This document shows, one piece after another, positions 35,420 through 48,784 of a stretch of 64,000 nt of DNA. The notes below the pieces were generated by a model. It made no database searches. It was not told where the DNA came from and worked only from the letters and a program-made list of their open reading frames with translations. Source of the stretch: Trichoplax adhaerens (taxonomy: Eukaryota > Placozoa > Uniplacotomia > Trichoplacea > Trichoplacidae); the NCBI RefSeq assembly GCF_000150275.1, contig NW_002060943.1:2384462-2448461 (forward strand), read 5' to 3'. The position numbers and the translations under genes are program-made. Each line of letters starts with the position of its first letter. The stretch's first letter is position 1.

Positions 35420-38400
35420 GTATGGGATGAGAAATTGTCACAAACTATAAAAAGATAAGCTTGGAATATGGTCATAAGTTAGTATGATGTTTTGAAATCA
35501 AAATTGAATAGAAAAATGTAACTTTAAAATTGTTCTACCATGGAAATTAATGTAACTAATTCATATTGCTTCAATTTCTAATTTATGATTTGCTATCGGC
35601 GATTTTATACACGTACCTTGGATGATACGATTAATATGAAGATATGGATAAGAAACAAGTCAAGAAATTATCTAGCGGTCAGATAGAGCAGAGCGTCTGG
35701 CAAAAATTTTATTCAAGGATAAATTAATTAATTATGACTGTTATGTACAATTGGTCAAAAATATGAAATTGAACCATAACTGAATTGGTTAGTCAATAAG
35801 TAATTTTTAAAGCTTACTATGAGCCAAGATAGAGTAAATTAATTATCTACAGTTGCCATTAATTGTCACATAGATTATTTGAAATTCTAAGGCAAGATAG
35901 GATGAGGTGCAAAGATCAGGACCATCATCAATTTCTAACTATCGCCAGATCCAACGGATTTAACTTTAAAATGTACATTGAATGCCTTCACATTCGTCTA
36001 TGCAGCTGTTTCTGTGCTATGCTATTGTACTCATTGAGGACAAACTATCGTCTATTTAAAAATAAGACTTTGTTAACTACACAACTAATATTTAGTAACC
36101 AATGCGATATATAAAATAATTATACCTAATGCTAAATATGTAACTCAACAATCATCTTATTGGCTTACTAGTTAAAAATAATACATTGTTGACTAGAGAA
36201 ATACTATTTAGTAACCGATGTAGTCCTTTATTAATTAAAGTAATTAAGCCTTAAGCTCTTGGCTTACTACTTCTATGCCATATCCATGTATTTATTACGA
36301 ACTGATCATTTTTTCATATCAATTTAAATGTTTAATTCATCGGCAAATATAATATTATTACATTGTAAATACTATTTATCGAGAATAAAACAATCTAATA
36401 TAGAGTAATACCATCTTCTTCTATAAGATTATGTGACTACTGTATTATTTCAAAATGAATTTTGCTAGTACTGAGCCTATCTGTCTTGTTTTTGCTAAAA
36501 ATTAAGGTGTGGAATTTATTCGGTACAGTGATGACGATTCGGAAATATTGTCTAAATTTAAGAATAAAAAGAATTCAATTTTATTTATCATGTAATAAAT
36601 GTAGCATAAATCAGGAACAACTATAACTCTTTCCTATCCGAGATAGAGCAATGCGATTAATCAACAGTACTTCATTTGTAGGAAAGTAAGAAGATCATTT
36701 TAGGAATGGAAAATGGACTTTTGATGAAATGATAGTAGCGTTAGAGAATGGATTTATTGAGAATTAGTTTGTGAAGGAATGAGAAGTATTTCAATAAATT
36801 TTTACAGAAATGCTAGTTGATAATTTATTGATTGCACGATCATATTCCAGTGTTTACCGGTAAGTAAACGAATATTTAGTATCAAAAAGCAATGGAAATA
36901 ATGAGCATAGGATTTCGACCAATCATTGATGCAACGATGCTTCCTAATGAATATTTAATATGAGAAAAGCAAAGCGAATGACAAGTATTTGGATCAATCT
37001 TTGCAAAAAATGCTAATTAAGTTAATGATTATAACATCTTATCGTAGTATTCATCTGTAAAACAGAGGATAAGAATAATTAAAGATCGGTAATATTCTGT
37101 GACAATGATGCAATAATATTCCCTAATGAATGTTAAGGCCTTTGGTTAGAGTTTGCAAAGGTACAAAATTCTTTCCTCGAGTGCCCATTAAACCCGAGTG
37201 CAATCACCTCAGTGTTAATTGTAAATGCGCAGTATTTTATTTAACGTGATGAAGAAGAGGAAAAGTGCCTTAGATTAAACAAGAAAATTTGCCGTCGTAT
37301 ATTATATAAAATGTAAAAAGAATGGCCGTTAACGGCCAGTTTTCAACATCGTCTAAACAAAATAATTATGGTAGGTAAATGTAATAAAATTTTCAATGTG
37401 TAGAAGTATCAGTATACTGTAGGCTAGCCAATCATAATCCAAAATCAATAAAGTTCTATAATGTCATAAAAATGGAGGATGAAATTGAGGGAAATGATCA
37501 GTATGATTTAGAATGAACCTCTTAAGGAGAAAATTGAAGATCGTACAGTGCGGATAAACAGAGTAAGTAATTCTAATCAGTCACGTAGACGGCAGCAATT
37601 GATGAACTGAGAAGAAAACAATTTATACATCACTAGTAGAGAATAATAAATTGGTATAGGAGTTGTACAACACTAATAAACTGAGTAATCTGTCAATCGA
37701 ACAGCAAGTAAATGAGGTGGCTATTTTGAACCATGAAGAATTCAATGAATGCTTCTTCAGTAACGGGTAATAAATCATCAGAAAATGCAATGAATGTTAA
37801 TATCCATTAAAAACTTGTGTTAGATGCACCAAAAGGTTTGACGAAAGCGACAAAAATTCAGTTATGTAATAAAGGATGCGGTCATTAAAGATTGAATACG
37901 CTCAATCTTTAACCTAGGCAAAGTTAAAAGCGATCAACAAATGAAATTTGTAATCGGCTTCATTTTCTGTGAGGTAAAACGAAACAGCGGTTAACTCGTT
38001 AGGCAATTCTAAATGGCTTGAGCTTTAAGCATCATGTAAATCATTTTACAACATGTCATGCAACATGATAGCATGAAATCATTTCCTAAGGTAACGAAAT
38101 TTATTTCAGCATTTGCAGAGTTTAAATGTTTAATAATCAAACAAGGTCGGTTGGTCTTTTTACATGCATGGAATGTTTTGAGCTGTAGAGGCCGATCTTC
38201 GGCTTGTTATGACTCAGCAGGATTTCTACTATGCAGGATAATAAATAAACTTTGACAGTCTGCACAATGGTTGGTCTATCAAATGAGCTAATTCTATGTA
38301 AGATTGACATCCATTTATATCTATCAGTCATCAACGCCAATGGTAAAACATTCCATTCTCTATTTTACACCTAAATCCTCGTGTCGAGGATTACGCCATC

Positions 38401-39070
38401 GCATCTTGCAAAAGCATGCTGAAATTTTTGTTATGTTGAGATTCGAAAATAATATCCAATGATCCATATTCAAGGGAAATAGAACTCCCTATTCTTCGGA
38501 GTCCGAATAATAGAGAGTCTTAAGGAAATGGGCTAATGAATAATTTCATATCTCTGAAGAAATAAAATCTTGACGTTATAGATTCCTTTTATGGTGAATT
38601 CATAATCGATTGGTGAACATTCTATCATATAATATTGTCCAAAACGTATGAATTTAATTTCATGCGTCAGCAAACCAAATCAGTACTGAGGGACTAAATG
38701 ATATTCGACAACTAAATTGAATAAATATAAAATCATGGATTTGTCTTCCCATAGCTTATTTCCACTTCTTCTTCAGTGTTGTAGAAAGCAGCCACATGAA
38801 AGACAATGATTCCTACTGCCAAGCTGCGTAATAAATAGTTCATTTTCAGATAGCAATAGCAGATTAATCAGAATTGATGATTAGGCTTTCTCATGACTCT
38901 ACTCTATTTCAAGTATGTTACATCAAACTAAAGGACTAATTGAAAATGGTCTAGACCATCATTTCTTAAATAATTTAGAACCGGAATCCAGCAAGCCAAT
39001 CGCTCACTGTCTGAAATCTCATCATGGCTAATCCAAACTTTTAGCTGCAATAGGATATCATTAAGCACTA
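35420..39070. other. Long intergenic stretch, no supported gene
   Basis: There are scattered short open stretches only. The one at 35876-36000 (FEILRQDRMRCKDQDHHQF) has plausible composition and could be a further exon of the fragmentary gene upstream. Two loosely similar segments at about 36710-36870 and 36880-37050 suggest an old duplication. No RNA genes seen. Confidence 0.4.
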
Positions 39071-39074
39071 TTTC

Positions 39075-39780
39075 GTGACACTGTACCTTAGGAACTACTA
39101 TATTGGTATAGTGATTAAAACAAGATCAAATACTGGATAACTACTATAAGTATAGTTATAAAATTTCATCATTTATCAAACTGACATTAGTGGCTTAGGT
39201 TAATAGTGAGTAGGAGCAATTTGGACTCTTTTTTTAAACTACAAAACGAAGGAGTCTTTTGAAAGGACTATTTTATGATATTATACCTTAGTAACTACTA
39301 TAAATTTATTAGTATAGCGATTAAAATAACATCAAATGCTGGATAACTATTATAAGCATAATTAATCAATTATCCAACTGACATTAGTAGCTTAGGCTAC
39401 AAGTGAGTAGGAGCAATCTGAACTTTTTAAGAGAGCAATTAATTAATTATTAGGGAAGCTGGTAAGTGATTTAGTTGAAGGATAGTTTTACGTAGATTGG
39501 GTACATTGGGAACTGGAATCAAACATGACAATCGTTCACCGTTTTTATATCTCATGACTGTTAATCTAAACTTTTAGTTGCAATAGGAGGATCATTAAAG
39601 AGACTATTTCGTGATATTGTACCTTAGTAACTACTATGCATTTATTTGTACAGTGATTAAAACAACATCAAATACTGGATGACTATTATGAGCATAATTA
39701 ATTAATCACTTATTATCAAACTGACAAAATCGGCTTGGACTGCAAACGAGTAGCGACAATTTGGACTCTTTAGTAAGTAA
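39075..39780. repeat. Three diverged repeat copies upstream of the clathrin-like gene
   Basis: Segments at about 39080-39235, 39285-39425 and 39617-39770 share ACCTTAGTAACTACTAT, GATTAAAACAACATCAAATA, CTGGATAACTATTATAAGCA and GAGTAGGAGCAATTTGGACT. The third copy ends less than 100 bases from the start codon at 39856, so it overlaps the likely promoter. Confidence 0.8.
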
Positions 39781-39855
39781 ATTAAGAGAGCATTTATTAG
39801 CGAAGCTGGAAAGTAGCTTGGTTGAAGGATAGTTTCAAGCAGATTGTATACGTTG

Positions 39856-42800
39856 ATGATGGATCAAATAGCACCATTCAAGACTAAATTATATCTCCAG
39901 GTAAATGTAACAGGATAATACCCTACAAGGCAGAATAATACCTATTGGTCATTTTGTGATATTTTTTCTACATGGATTATACGTGATTAACACGACGATT
40001 GCTTCGCTATCGATTGATCATTTTGCATATCTAATTTTGATATCATAGCTAAAGGATCAGGGAATACTTGCAAAAGATGTTGGATTTAACGCATTAACTA
40101 TACCATCGGATAGGTTTATATGTGCTCGTCAGCAAACGGAACCTAATCAATCGCAGTTCATTGTCCTTGATTTAGCTTCACCAATGCAAAAAATTCCATT
40201 AATTTGTCCTACATTGACTGAGTCCGCTATTATGAATCCGGTGATTAAAGTCATTGCAATTAAAGGTAAAATGACAGAGCTACGTTGAAATTGTTTCCCT
40301 TTATCCATAACAATAACAAACGATACATCTTTTAAGCCGACTATTTTCTAGATTTTAGTCAAAAATTCACCTTAAACGATATATCTCCTAGTCTAATATT
40401 ACGGTGCATATACATCACTTACCTTGAGAATGGTTGTCTTTCTTTATTTTAGCTGTCAGGTACTCTATATTAATAGATCTTTCAAGTTGATTCTATTTAT
40501 TTGCATGTCTTTAACTTAATAGCTTTTATTCAATAGGATTTTTATTTCCATTCTATGACATTAAATGCGATTTTTTAAGCTATTTGTCAAATTATTTTAT
40601 ACAAGATTATTCTTCAGCTTAGCGGCAATGCTAACACCTAGAGAAATAGACCATAAAAACAAACATTTAATGAACTTAAATACTTGGCACAGATCTTTCT
40701 GAGTAGGTTATGATTAACATTTTCATCTGCTCCCATTTTGTAGAGGGTCAAAAGCTTCAAACATTTGATTTAGAAATGAAAATTTGTTTGAAAACGATTT
40801 TCCTCCAGGAATATACGACATTCTGGAAGTGGATTTCTGTTAATGTTATAGCCTTAGTCACTCAAACAAAAGTATATCACTGGTCTATGGAAGGTAAAGT
40901 ACTGTAGTAGCAAAATCGGGAATTAACAAGCCTATTTCTCGATTGCCATCTGCAAATTTTAAACGAAAAAGTAGCGAATAAAAATATTTTACTTCGATTT
41001 GCTGCTTTTGATACAAAATTTGATTTTATACGCATTTTAATACAATCTATAACATGAAAGAAAAGGATAAATCGACTACTGCCGCATATTTTATGACATG
41101 ATGGAACTCCATCCATACTACTATTATAGCAATTTAAGTAAATTATCCTTTAGAGATGGCGGCCTAAAATCTTCTATCTCATCAATCATTGCTGTAATTT
41201 AAACGATATTCAGGGAATACCCAACTGAATGAAATCCATGCTAGGCATCAAGCCTTAAACGGTTACCAAATCATTAATTATCACGTCGATCATACTAAAA
41301 AGTGGTCATTATTGATTGGTATTAGAGTGCAAGTGAGTTAACTACTCGCTTTTTCTACATTTTAAGTCATTATTGAAACCATGAACGCTATTTTGACATC
41401 ATGTATTAACGTATGGAGAACTTGATTGAACTTAAGTTATTTTTCGGTGCTATTAGAATCATCGAGTTCTTGGTGTTCTACAACTTTACAATACCGAAAC
41501 GAAAATAAGTCAATTAATTGAAGGACATGTAGCAGCTTTTGCTTCCGTAAAACTGGGGGATAATTATGAACCTTCGAATCTATTAATCATTGGTACTCGT
41601 CGTCTCAAAGGTGGAACGGTAATAAAAGATTACGAAAACGAACTAGATTTTAAAAGATTATAACTGCATTTATATACGCTTAGCCATCTCTATTTTTCAT
41701 AAAATGTCATCAATCAATTCTAATTACCATGATAGCTACGCATTTTGGAGATTGGAGATCCACCTCTTAACAATGAACCATTCCAGGAACAGACATTGGA
41801 ACTACTTTTTCCTTCAGAAATTCAAAATGACTTTCCCGTCTGTCTTCAGGTCAGTTTTATGGGATTAGTTTAGTGCAATTGGAAAGTTGCTGCAGTGATC
41901 ATGCTTCCCAAGAATATTTTGATATTGTTCTTTACTATTTTTATCAACATGCGGAAAGAAGCTTAGGGACTGGAGAAACAAAATGATATTTCTATTTTCT
42001 TCTTCAGATAAACGAAAAACATGGTCTAATATATCTAATTACTAAATATAGTTATCTCCATGTGTGCACTATTGAATCTATGCAGTGTATTTATATGGGT
42101 AAGTTAAGCAACGCAAATACCTTTGCTGCAACGTTAGATACATCATCTCATGGCATTTTAAGTGTCGACGATAATGGGCAGGTAAAATTGGCTAGATGAT
42201 TTTTTGAGTGCCTTGCTTACTTGAGAATGATTTTAACTAACTTGGGTGTAAACTTAATTACTTTTTTTCATTCCTTTTCAATACTGATTCTATATCAGGT
42301 TTTTTCTACCAGCATGAATACAGAAAATATCGTGCCCTACATTATCAATACCCTCCAAAATAAGGCCCTGGCCAGAAAGGTGGCACTCCGTTGCAATTTA
42401 AGTGGTGCTGAAGATCTTTTTATCGAGGAATTTAATCAACTATTTGACAGTGGTGAATATGTAGCAGCTGCAAAGATTGCAGTCTCAGCGCCAAAGGTTG
42501 GCTTTCTAATTATCTATAATTTTAACGTTTAGAAACTATGCATGCGAACAAGTATCAAGTTGATGAGAATTTTGACAGATGTTAATAATTTACTGTTTTA
42601 TAGCGCTCTCCAGTTCTTCATCAATGCTGGAGTATTCTTTACATTCTTACTATTCTTGCTGATATAAGTAGAAAGTATAGTTATAGTATATAGTATATCA
42701 TCTATAATATAGTATACGTACTATGAGTATCGAATTGACGAGAATTTTGACAGATATTAGTTTAACTATTTTGTAGTGCTCTCTAGTTCTTCATCGTTGC

Positions 42801-44627
42801 TAGAGTATTCTTCAAGTTCTTACTATTCTTATTGATATGAGTATAAGTATAATCATAGCGCAAAAAGATCTAACATAAAGCATCCACACGTAGTAGTATT
42901 CAAGCATTAATAATTTCATATACACTTTAAAACACGTTTGTACACTGTACTAATACTCATGTAGAAGGCAAGTCAATGTCTTGTTTAAGGCGACTGATTT
43001 ACTAATATTCAAGTCAAATTTTCACATTCTTGCTCGTAATATGGATTAGGGCGTCTTAAGAACATCACAAACTATTCAAAGATTTCAACAGCATATTCCA
43101 AGAACAACTACCGCTTTAGCGATATATTTTGATGTCTTATTAAGGCAAGGCAAGCTGAATCGTTATGAATCACTTGAATTATCCAAGCGATTGATTCATA
43201 CTGGCAAGAATCAGGCTTTAGAACATTGGCTGAAACAAGCAAAGGTAAACCAGTATTTCGGTTACTCTTATTTCACTTTCCATTATGAAGAATTTCATGA
43301 ATTAAAATTTTCGTATTCATTCTAAATCACCACGAAACACAATTGCATTCGAGCAATAAATCTGACATCTATAGTGCGAACGTACGCCAAGTTTTAAAGC
43401 TATGTTTCGTATCTTTCTTTTTAAAATGAATTTAATGCAACATATCTTAAATATCTAGTCTCTCATTTTAACATTTATGAGCTATTCTTATTTCAATTGA
43501 GTTTTGTTGCAGATTCTAAATTCTTTCTAAAATATTTTTAATAGCTTGAAAATAGCGAAGAATTGGGAGATTTACTTAGGTCATCGAATCCCGTTACTGC
43601 ATCTTCCATTTATCTTGCTATTCAAAAACCTAAAAAAGTAATTATTAATGCCTTGTTTCGGCTTATAATTGCAATAATTAGAAAGTAATGCAGTAAAACA
43701 TCTCTCTACGGGATAATTAATGTTACGGTATTCTAATGTTTTCAGGCAGTGGAATGCTTTCTTGATGTTGAAAATGAGAAATTGGATCAATATGATGATA
43801 CAGTCTTCAACGTAGGATATAAGAGTCACTAATTATTTTTTAAAGAATTCTTGCTGTCGATATAATGTAATATTCAATTTTGCCTGCTATTTTTTTAGAT
43901 TTGCTACAGCAATAGACTATTTGATTGCTTAGCTAGTTATATTATGAAGCGCTGCAAACTTGACCTATGGGCAAAAGTGTTAAGCAACAGTAATGAATGG
44001 AGGCAGGAATTGATTGATCAATTATTTCCCGTTGCCATTACGAGGCAGCATAATAGCGACGAAATTACTATAATCATCAGAGCATTGATTGCAGCTAATT
44101 TGCACTATGAAGTAATTAAAATTATAGGGAAACTAATCAAAGACAATTCAATATATGCTGAGAACGAAACACTGCAGAATTTGCTGATTTTAACAGCTAT
44201 GAAAGTTCGTCATCAATATTTATTGGACTTTATTACAAACCTTCAACATTACGATCACATTGAAATTGCCACAGTTGCTACAAGAAATCGTTTCTATCAT
44301 GAGGCTTTTATAGTATTAAAAAAGTTAAAGAGCAAGGCAATAGCAATTCAGGTCTTAATCAATAATGAATCAAGTCTAGCGTATGCTTATCAGTTTGCAG
44401 AGTATTGTCAAGAGCCAGTAGTGTGGAGCATTTTAGGCAAGGCTCAACTAGACTCTCATCTGATTAAGGAAGCTATCGATTCTTACATTAAAGCTAAGGA
44501 TGTGTCTGCGTATAAAAAAATTGTTTCAGAGGCTCAAAAAGCAGGTCATTTCCAACATTTGCAACGTTATCTACGTATGGCTGAGCTAAATACTTTCGAT
44601 GCATTGAAAGAGGACTTAATGTATTAA
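39856..44627 (+). CDS. Shortened clathrin heavy chain paralogue (753 aa)
   Basis: Exons are 39856-39900, 40049-40265, 40744-40893, 41214-41332, 41457-41618, 41736-41849, 42008-42181, 42299-42496, 43050-43244, 43545-43637, 43746-43811 and 43899-44627; every junction keeps frame. The N-terminus follows clathrin heavy chain in order: the seven-blade beta-propeller (TFWKWISVNVIALVT, VYHWSMEG, FPSEIQNDFPV, ITKYSYLHV), the linker (ENIVPYIINTLQN) and the first leg repeat (LNRYESLELSKRL, NSEELGDLL). After exon 11 (AVECFLDVE) the sequence jumps to the proximal-leg region (LQNLLILTAMK, YCQEPVVWSILGKAQL, KEAIDSYIKAKD) and stops after LKEDLMY. A typical heavy chain has about 1675 residues. Missing are roughly residues 515-945 and everything after about 1190, including the light-chain-binding hub and trimerisation domain. 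Only 88 bases separate exons 11 and 12, so no exons are hidden there. AATAAA is at about 44883. Confidence 0.92.
42535..42865. repeat. Tandem duplication inside a clathrin-like gene intron
   Basis: Two diverged copies of about 180 bp (near 42540-42700 and 42720-42865) share GAGAATTTTGACAGAT, CAGTTCTTCATC and AGTATTCTT. Both contain a short hairpin-like CTCCAG...CTGGAG-type pairing. The copies enlarge intron 8 but contain no exon. Confidence 0.7.
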
Positions 44628-45335
44628 TCAATCCGATAATATTGGAAGCTAAAATTCTATTGATGATAATTTAACTGGAGCTATGATAGTTCTGATAATA
44701 TTTATGCTCGTATAAAATATCAAAAATTATGATGCAATTGAATTTCATTCTTAGTAGAAATTATTCAGAGATAATGGAAATTTATGCATATGTTGCGTTC
44801 AATCCATATATACTCTTATGATGCCAGTTAAATGTAGCGATAGGTTTCAAACATCCTTCTGCTGGCATTGGATGGAGTTATAAATAAATATTACATTGCT
44901 ATTTATTGGTTGTATTAGTAATGCCATGTAACCTCTTGTTCTTCAATGTCTACTGAAAGGTGGTATCTACTTATAATTTAGATTTACTAGGATAACACGT
45001 TAATCTAGGATGCATATTTTGATTTTGATAATTTGACATAATGGTACATATCAGAAATGTAAATTGATGAATGTGATAACGTAATGTGTCAAATTTGCAG
45101 TACCGTATTTATTCGTTACTGTATATTAATCCGTTTAATATCGGCTATAATATATTAGCCTATACATACTACCTACAAAATGGAAAAGATTTTGGGTAAG
45201 ATATTGAATGTCTACTTTGATTGTGATCATCGGAGATAATTTTATGAAGGGTGTATAATTGTTATAGAATTGATCGCTACATTATATTACACAATTTACT
45301 ATACTTATTTTTTGAAAAAATCTGTTATATTTAAT
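44628..45335. other. 3' flank of the clathrin-like gene
   Basis: No coding continuation of the clathrin family (proximal leg or trimerisation segment) is seen in this stretch, which supports a genuine early stop. An AATAAA occurs at about 44883. Confidence 0.5.
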
Positions 45336-45339
45336 CTAT

Positions 45340-47035
45340 TTCAGTTAGCACAGTGTCAACTAGATTATCCGCGTATACAGTAAGCTATTACATTAATTAG
45401 CGAGAATAACTTTCTTCTTTATAGATATTCTATGCTTAAAAGATGACTAGACAATATACAAGATATGAAAAGATTATTAAATATTAAATATAGCATCAAC
45501 CTAAATATTCGCATATCAGCTACTGCATTAATCAGGGAGAAAAACTTCTACTTTAATATACAATCTGTAGTTAAAAGGTGTCTATACAAAATAAAAGATA
45601 TGTTTACTTACATATCAGCACTTTAAATAATGAACGAAAGTAATTTCGATTTTAACATGCGCGTATAGTACAATCCGTACTCGAAAATATGAAAAAGATG
45701 ATCAATTATTGAATATAACAACAACTAAAATGCCTACTCGCATATAAACTACTGTATTAATTACCGGTGATATCTTTCAGTTTAATTTACAATCTATACT
45801 TTAGAGATGATTAGATTATAAACGAAAAATGAAAAAGATAATTAAATATTGAAAATAATTTCGACTAGAATACCTGCTGACATATCAATTACAGGATTAA
45901 TCACCACGAATGGCTTTTATTTTATTATATAATCTACATTTTAGAGATGACTAAATGAATTATATGCCTGAGTAAAACAGGAGGATTAAATGAATATATA
46001 ATATCATCGATTATAATATCATCGATTAGAGTACTCGCATATAATCTACGGTATTTATTACTAAGGATATCTTCTATCTTAATATACAATCTATACTGTG
46101 AGGAGGACTACGCAATATGCAAGCTACGTGCATGAAAAAAATAATTAAATATTGAACGAATATCGACTAGGATACTTGAATATCAGCTTGTAGCGAAGTG
46201 ACGTTAAGTCATATTAATGCTGATAGTAAGTTGTACGGATGTGTAATAAATTAGTGAGTACATGATGATACGATCAACCGGAGTGCGTACTAAAATTTAG
46301 ACTCGTGTTACGTACAAGACAAACTTAGGACCTAGCATAATAGCGCAAGCTATTACACAGCTATCGTATTAATTGCTGAGGATATCCTCTATCTTAATAT
46401 GCAATCTATTCTTTAAGAAGGACTACTCAACATACGAGCTACGCATATGAAAGAGAATAATTAAATATTGCATAGGATATCGACTAGAATACTCGCATAT
46501 CAGCTACCGTATTTATTACTGAAAACATCTTTTATCTTAAAGTACAATCTATACTTTAAGGAGGACTACGCAGTATAAGAGATACGAAAAAATAATGAAA
46601 TATTGAATAGATTATCGATTAGAATAATCAGATATCAGCTACAGTATTTATTTCAGGTGATATCTTTTATCTTAATATACAGTCTATGCTTTATGGAGGA
46701 CTACTCAATATTTGAGACAGGAAAAAAGGATTAAATTTTAAATAGCAAATCGACTAGAATAATCAGATATCGTCTACTGCATTGATTACCAAAGCTATCT
46801 TTTATCTTGATATACAGTCTATTCTTAAGGAGGACTGCTTAATATACAAGTTAAGCGCATGAAAAGAATAACTAAATACTGAATAGAATATCGACTAGAA
46901 AACTCGGATATCAGCTACTTTATTACCAAAGATATCTTCATCTTAATACTAGATACTGATAGCCTATGCTTGAAAGACGACTACGCTACACCATATACAA
47001 GATATGAAAAGGATGATTAAATATAGATGGATATC
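45340..47035. repeat. Degenerate minisatellite, period about 135-155 bp
   Basis: About twelve copies share CGCATATCAGCTAC, TATTAATTACNGANGATATC, CTTAATATACAATCTAT and GAGGACTAC, with the CATATCAGC-like word at about 45511, 45738, 46493, 46629, 46764 and 46906. Copies diverge noticeably, so the array is old. No gene is present. Confidence 0.85.
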
Positions 47036-48784
47036 CATAATGAGGAGGTAGTGACGAAATGATTACCATGGTGAATTAAACTGACGTAATGATGAAGGCT
47101 TTGTCAGCTAAGCTGGGCCGCTCCTATTCTCTTTTCTCTTCTTCATCATTATCAAGTGTATGACAATCAAAAAAATGAAATAACTTAATTAATATAGGGC
47201 TGGAAATAAACTTAGCGCATTAACTTTGCTGTCCTAATCTTATACTATATTAGTATAGCTTACAATGACGCATAAGCTACTATAAATAGCGATAAATTAT
47301 TTATACAGCGAAGTTAATTTGTTATATGCTTGGCAAATGAAAGTTGTTATTCGACATTTCAATCATTTCTTGGATTAAATAACCTCATGATTTTCATTTG
47401 ATTCAGAATCTTTCGTTTTACATCCTATTCAAAGGTAGGTAGACCGTTAAAGTTTACTTTATTACGCTGCTTTTCTAATAATTTCGTTTCGAAATTATTG
47501 GTAGTAAATCATTTTTCGACTGATTACTAAAGTTACTTTGTGGCAACTGTTCAATAGCTGAGTTGTCTTGATTCTTCGATATTGATCACAAGAAGTCAAT
47601 AAATATGACTTGGTTTATTTTGAGAGAAAATGAAGTTGCTATTTGCGTCTAAATAGATGGAATGAGACAGAAGCATCATTTTTATCCTGCTATGTTTTGA
47701 GAATGATATCTTGATTGAAAGGATGTAATCTATTTTTTTATTTTGACTCATACTGATATTGGATATACTGTACTTTTATAAAGTTAAATTATAATCACTA
47801 TGGAATACTGTCTTGATCGATGTCATACCGTAAAATTTTTTAGAATGAAGGTGTTCTAGTTTTTGTTTAGCATGAGTCAAAGTACGCCATCGAATTAAAG
47901 TCCAGTTTCTTTACATTTAAATAAATCCATCCATTCTCGTTCGAATAACAATTGAGGAGAGGAATCGAAAGAATTTTCTACTCCAAGTAGAAATAGTGGC
48001 AATTAAAAATACCATCACTAATGACACAATTTTGATTTAAAATACTTATTTCTACAATCAATTGTTTACTTCAATTTGATATGGTTGTAATCTCAGTATT
48101 CTTACATTTATTTCACAAGCTACAGATATTTTGTTTATCAAATTGAGCTAATAATGGGTTAAAGGCTACTCTAAAAGCTCTAATATCCGAAAGATATACT
48201 CTAGATTGATGAAGAAAGTAGTATTCGCTAGTATTCCCTGACAGAAGAATGCTTGCCAATGTTATAGCACATACCAGCACGTTATTAAAGCTGCTAATCT
48301 TTGATTTTGTCAGGGAACAGGAATGATATTTTTCATTCCTTTTTTTAACGATAGTAAAGTGTGTTAAGAATTCCATCATTTATTCTTGATGTGTCGTTAA
48401 TACTGACTAAAACATGTTTAATTCAGCTTTCTGTCACATAATATAATAAGGATACATTTTATGTTATCCTAATGTCAGTCATTCTTTTATGAGCACGGAA
48501 GGACTTTATTAACTAAAGCTTTTTTGATTAGTAAGGACGTTATCACCAGGCTATCAAGTATGAATATCTTTGTATACGACATCTTAAATAATCTTGTGCA
48601 AGTCGATGCTATTGATTACTGATTGTTTAACTAATGTACAAGAACGAATCAACAAGACATTGAATTACAAATAGTAGAAATTCATAATTCACTTATAGTA
48701 TTAATGCTATGTTAGGAATTGTTGTGCGCCAAAAAATCGCCAAATTTAATTTTATACTGTTCTTTTTTGTGCAACAGATTCAAT
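47036..48784. other. Intergenic upstream of the ADAM gene
   Basis: No gene could be supported. A minus-strand open frame at 48113-48379 has one hydrophobic run but no splice or family support. The ADAM promoter and 5' UTR presumably lie in the last few hundred bases. Confidence 0.45.

Noticed and set aside
40877..41116. 79-codon minus-strand frame in a clathrin-like gene intron
   Set aside because: It lies across an exon end and intron of the plus-strand gene and has no recognisable features.
48113..48379. 88-codon minus-strand frame upstream of ADAM10
   Set aside because: One hydrophobic stretch only, with no splice sites, homology or conserved motif visible.
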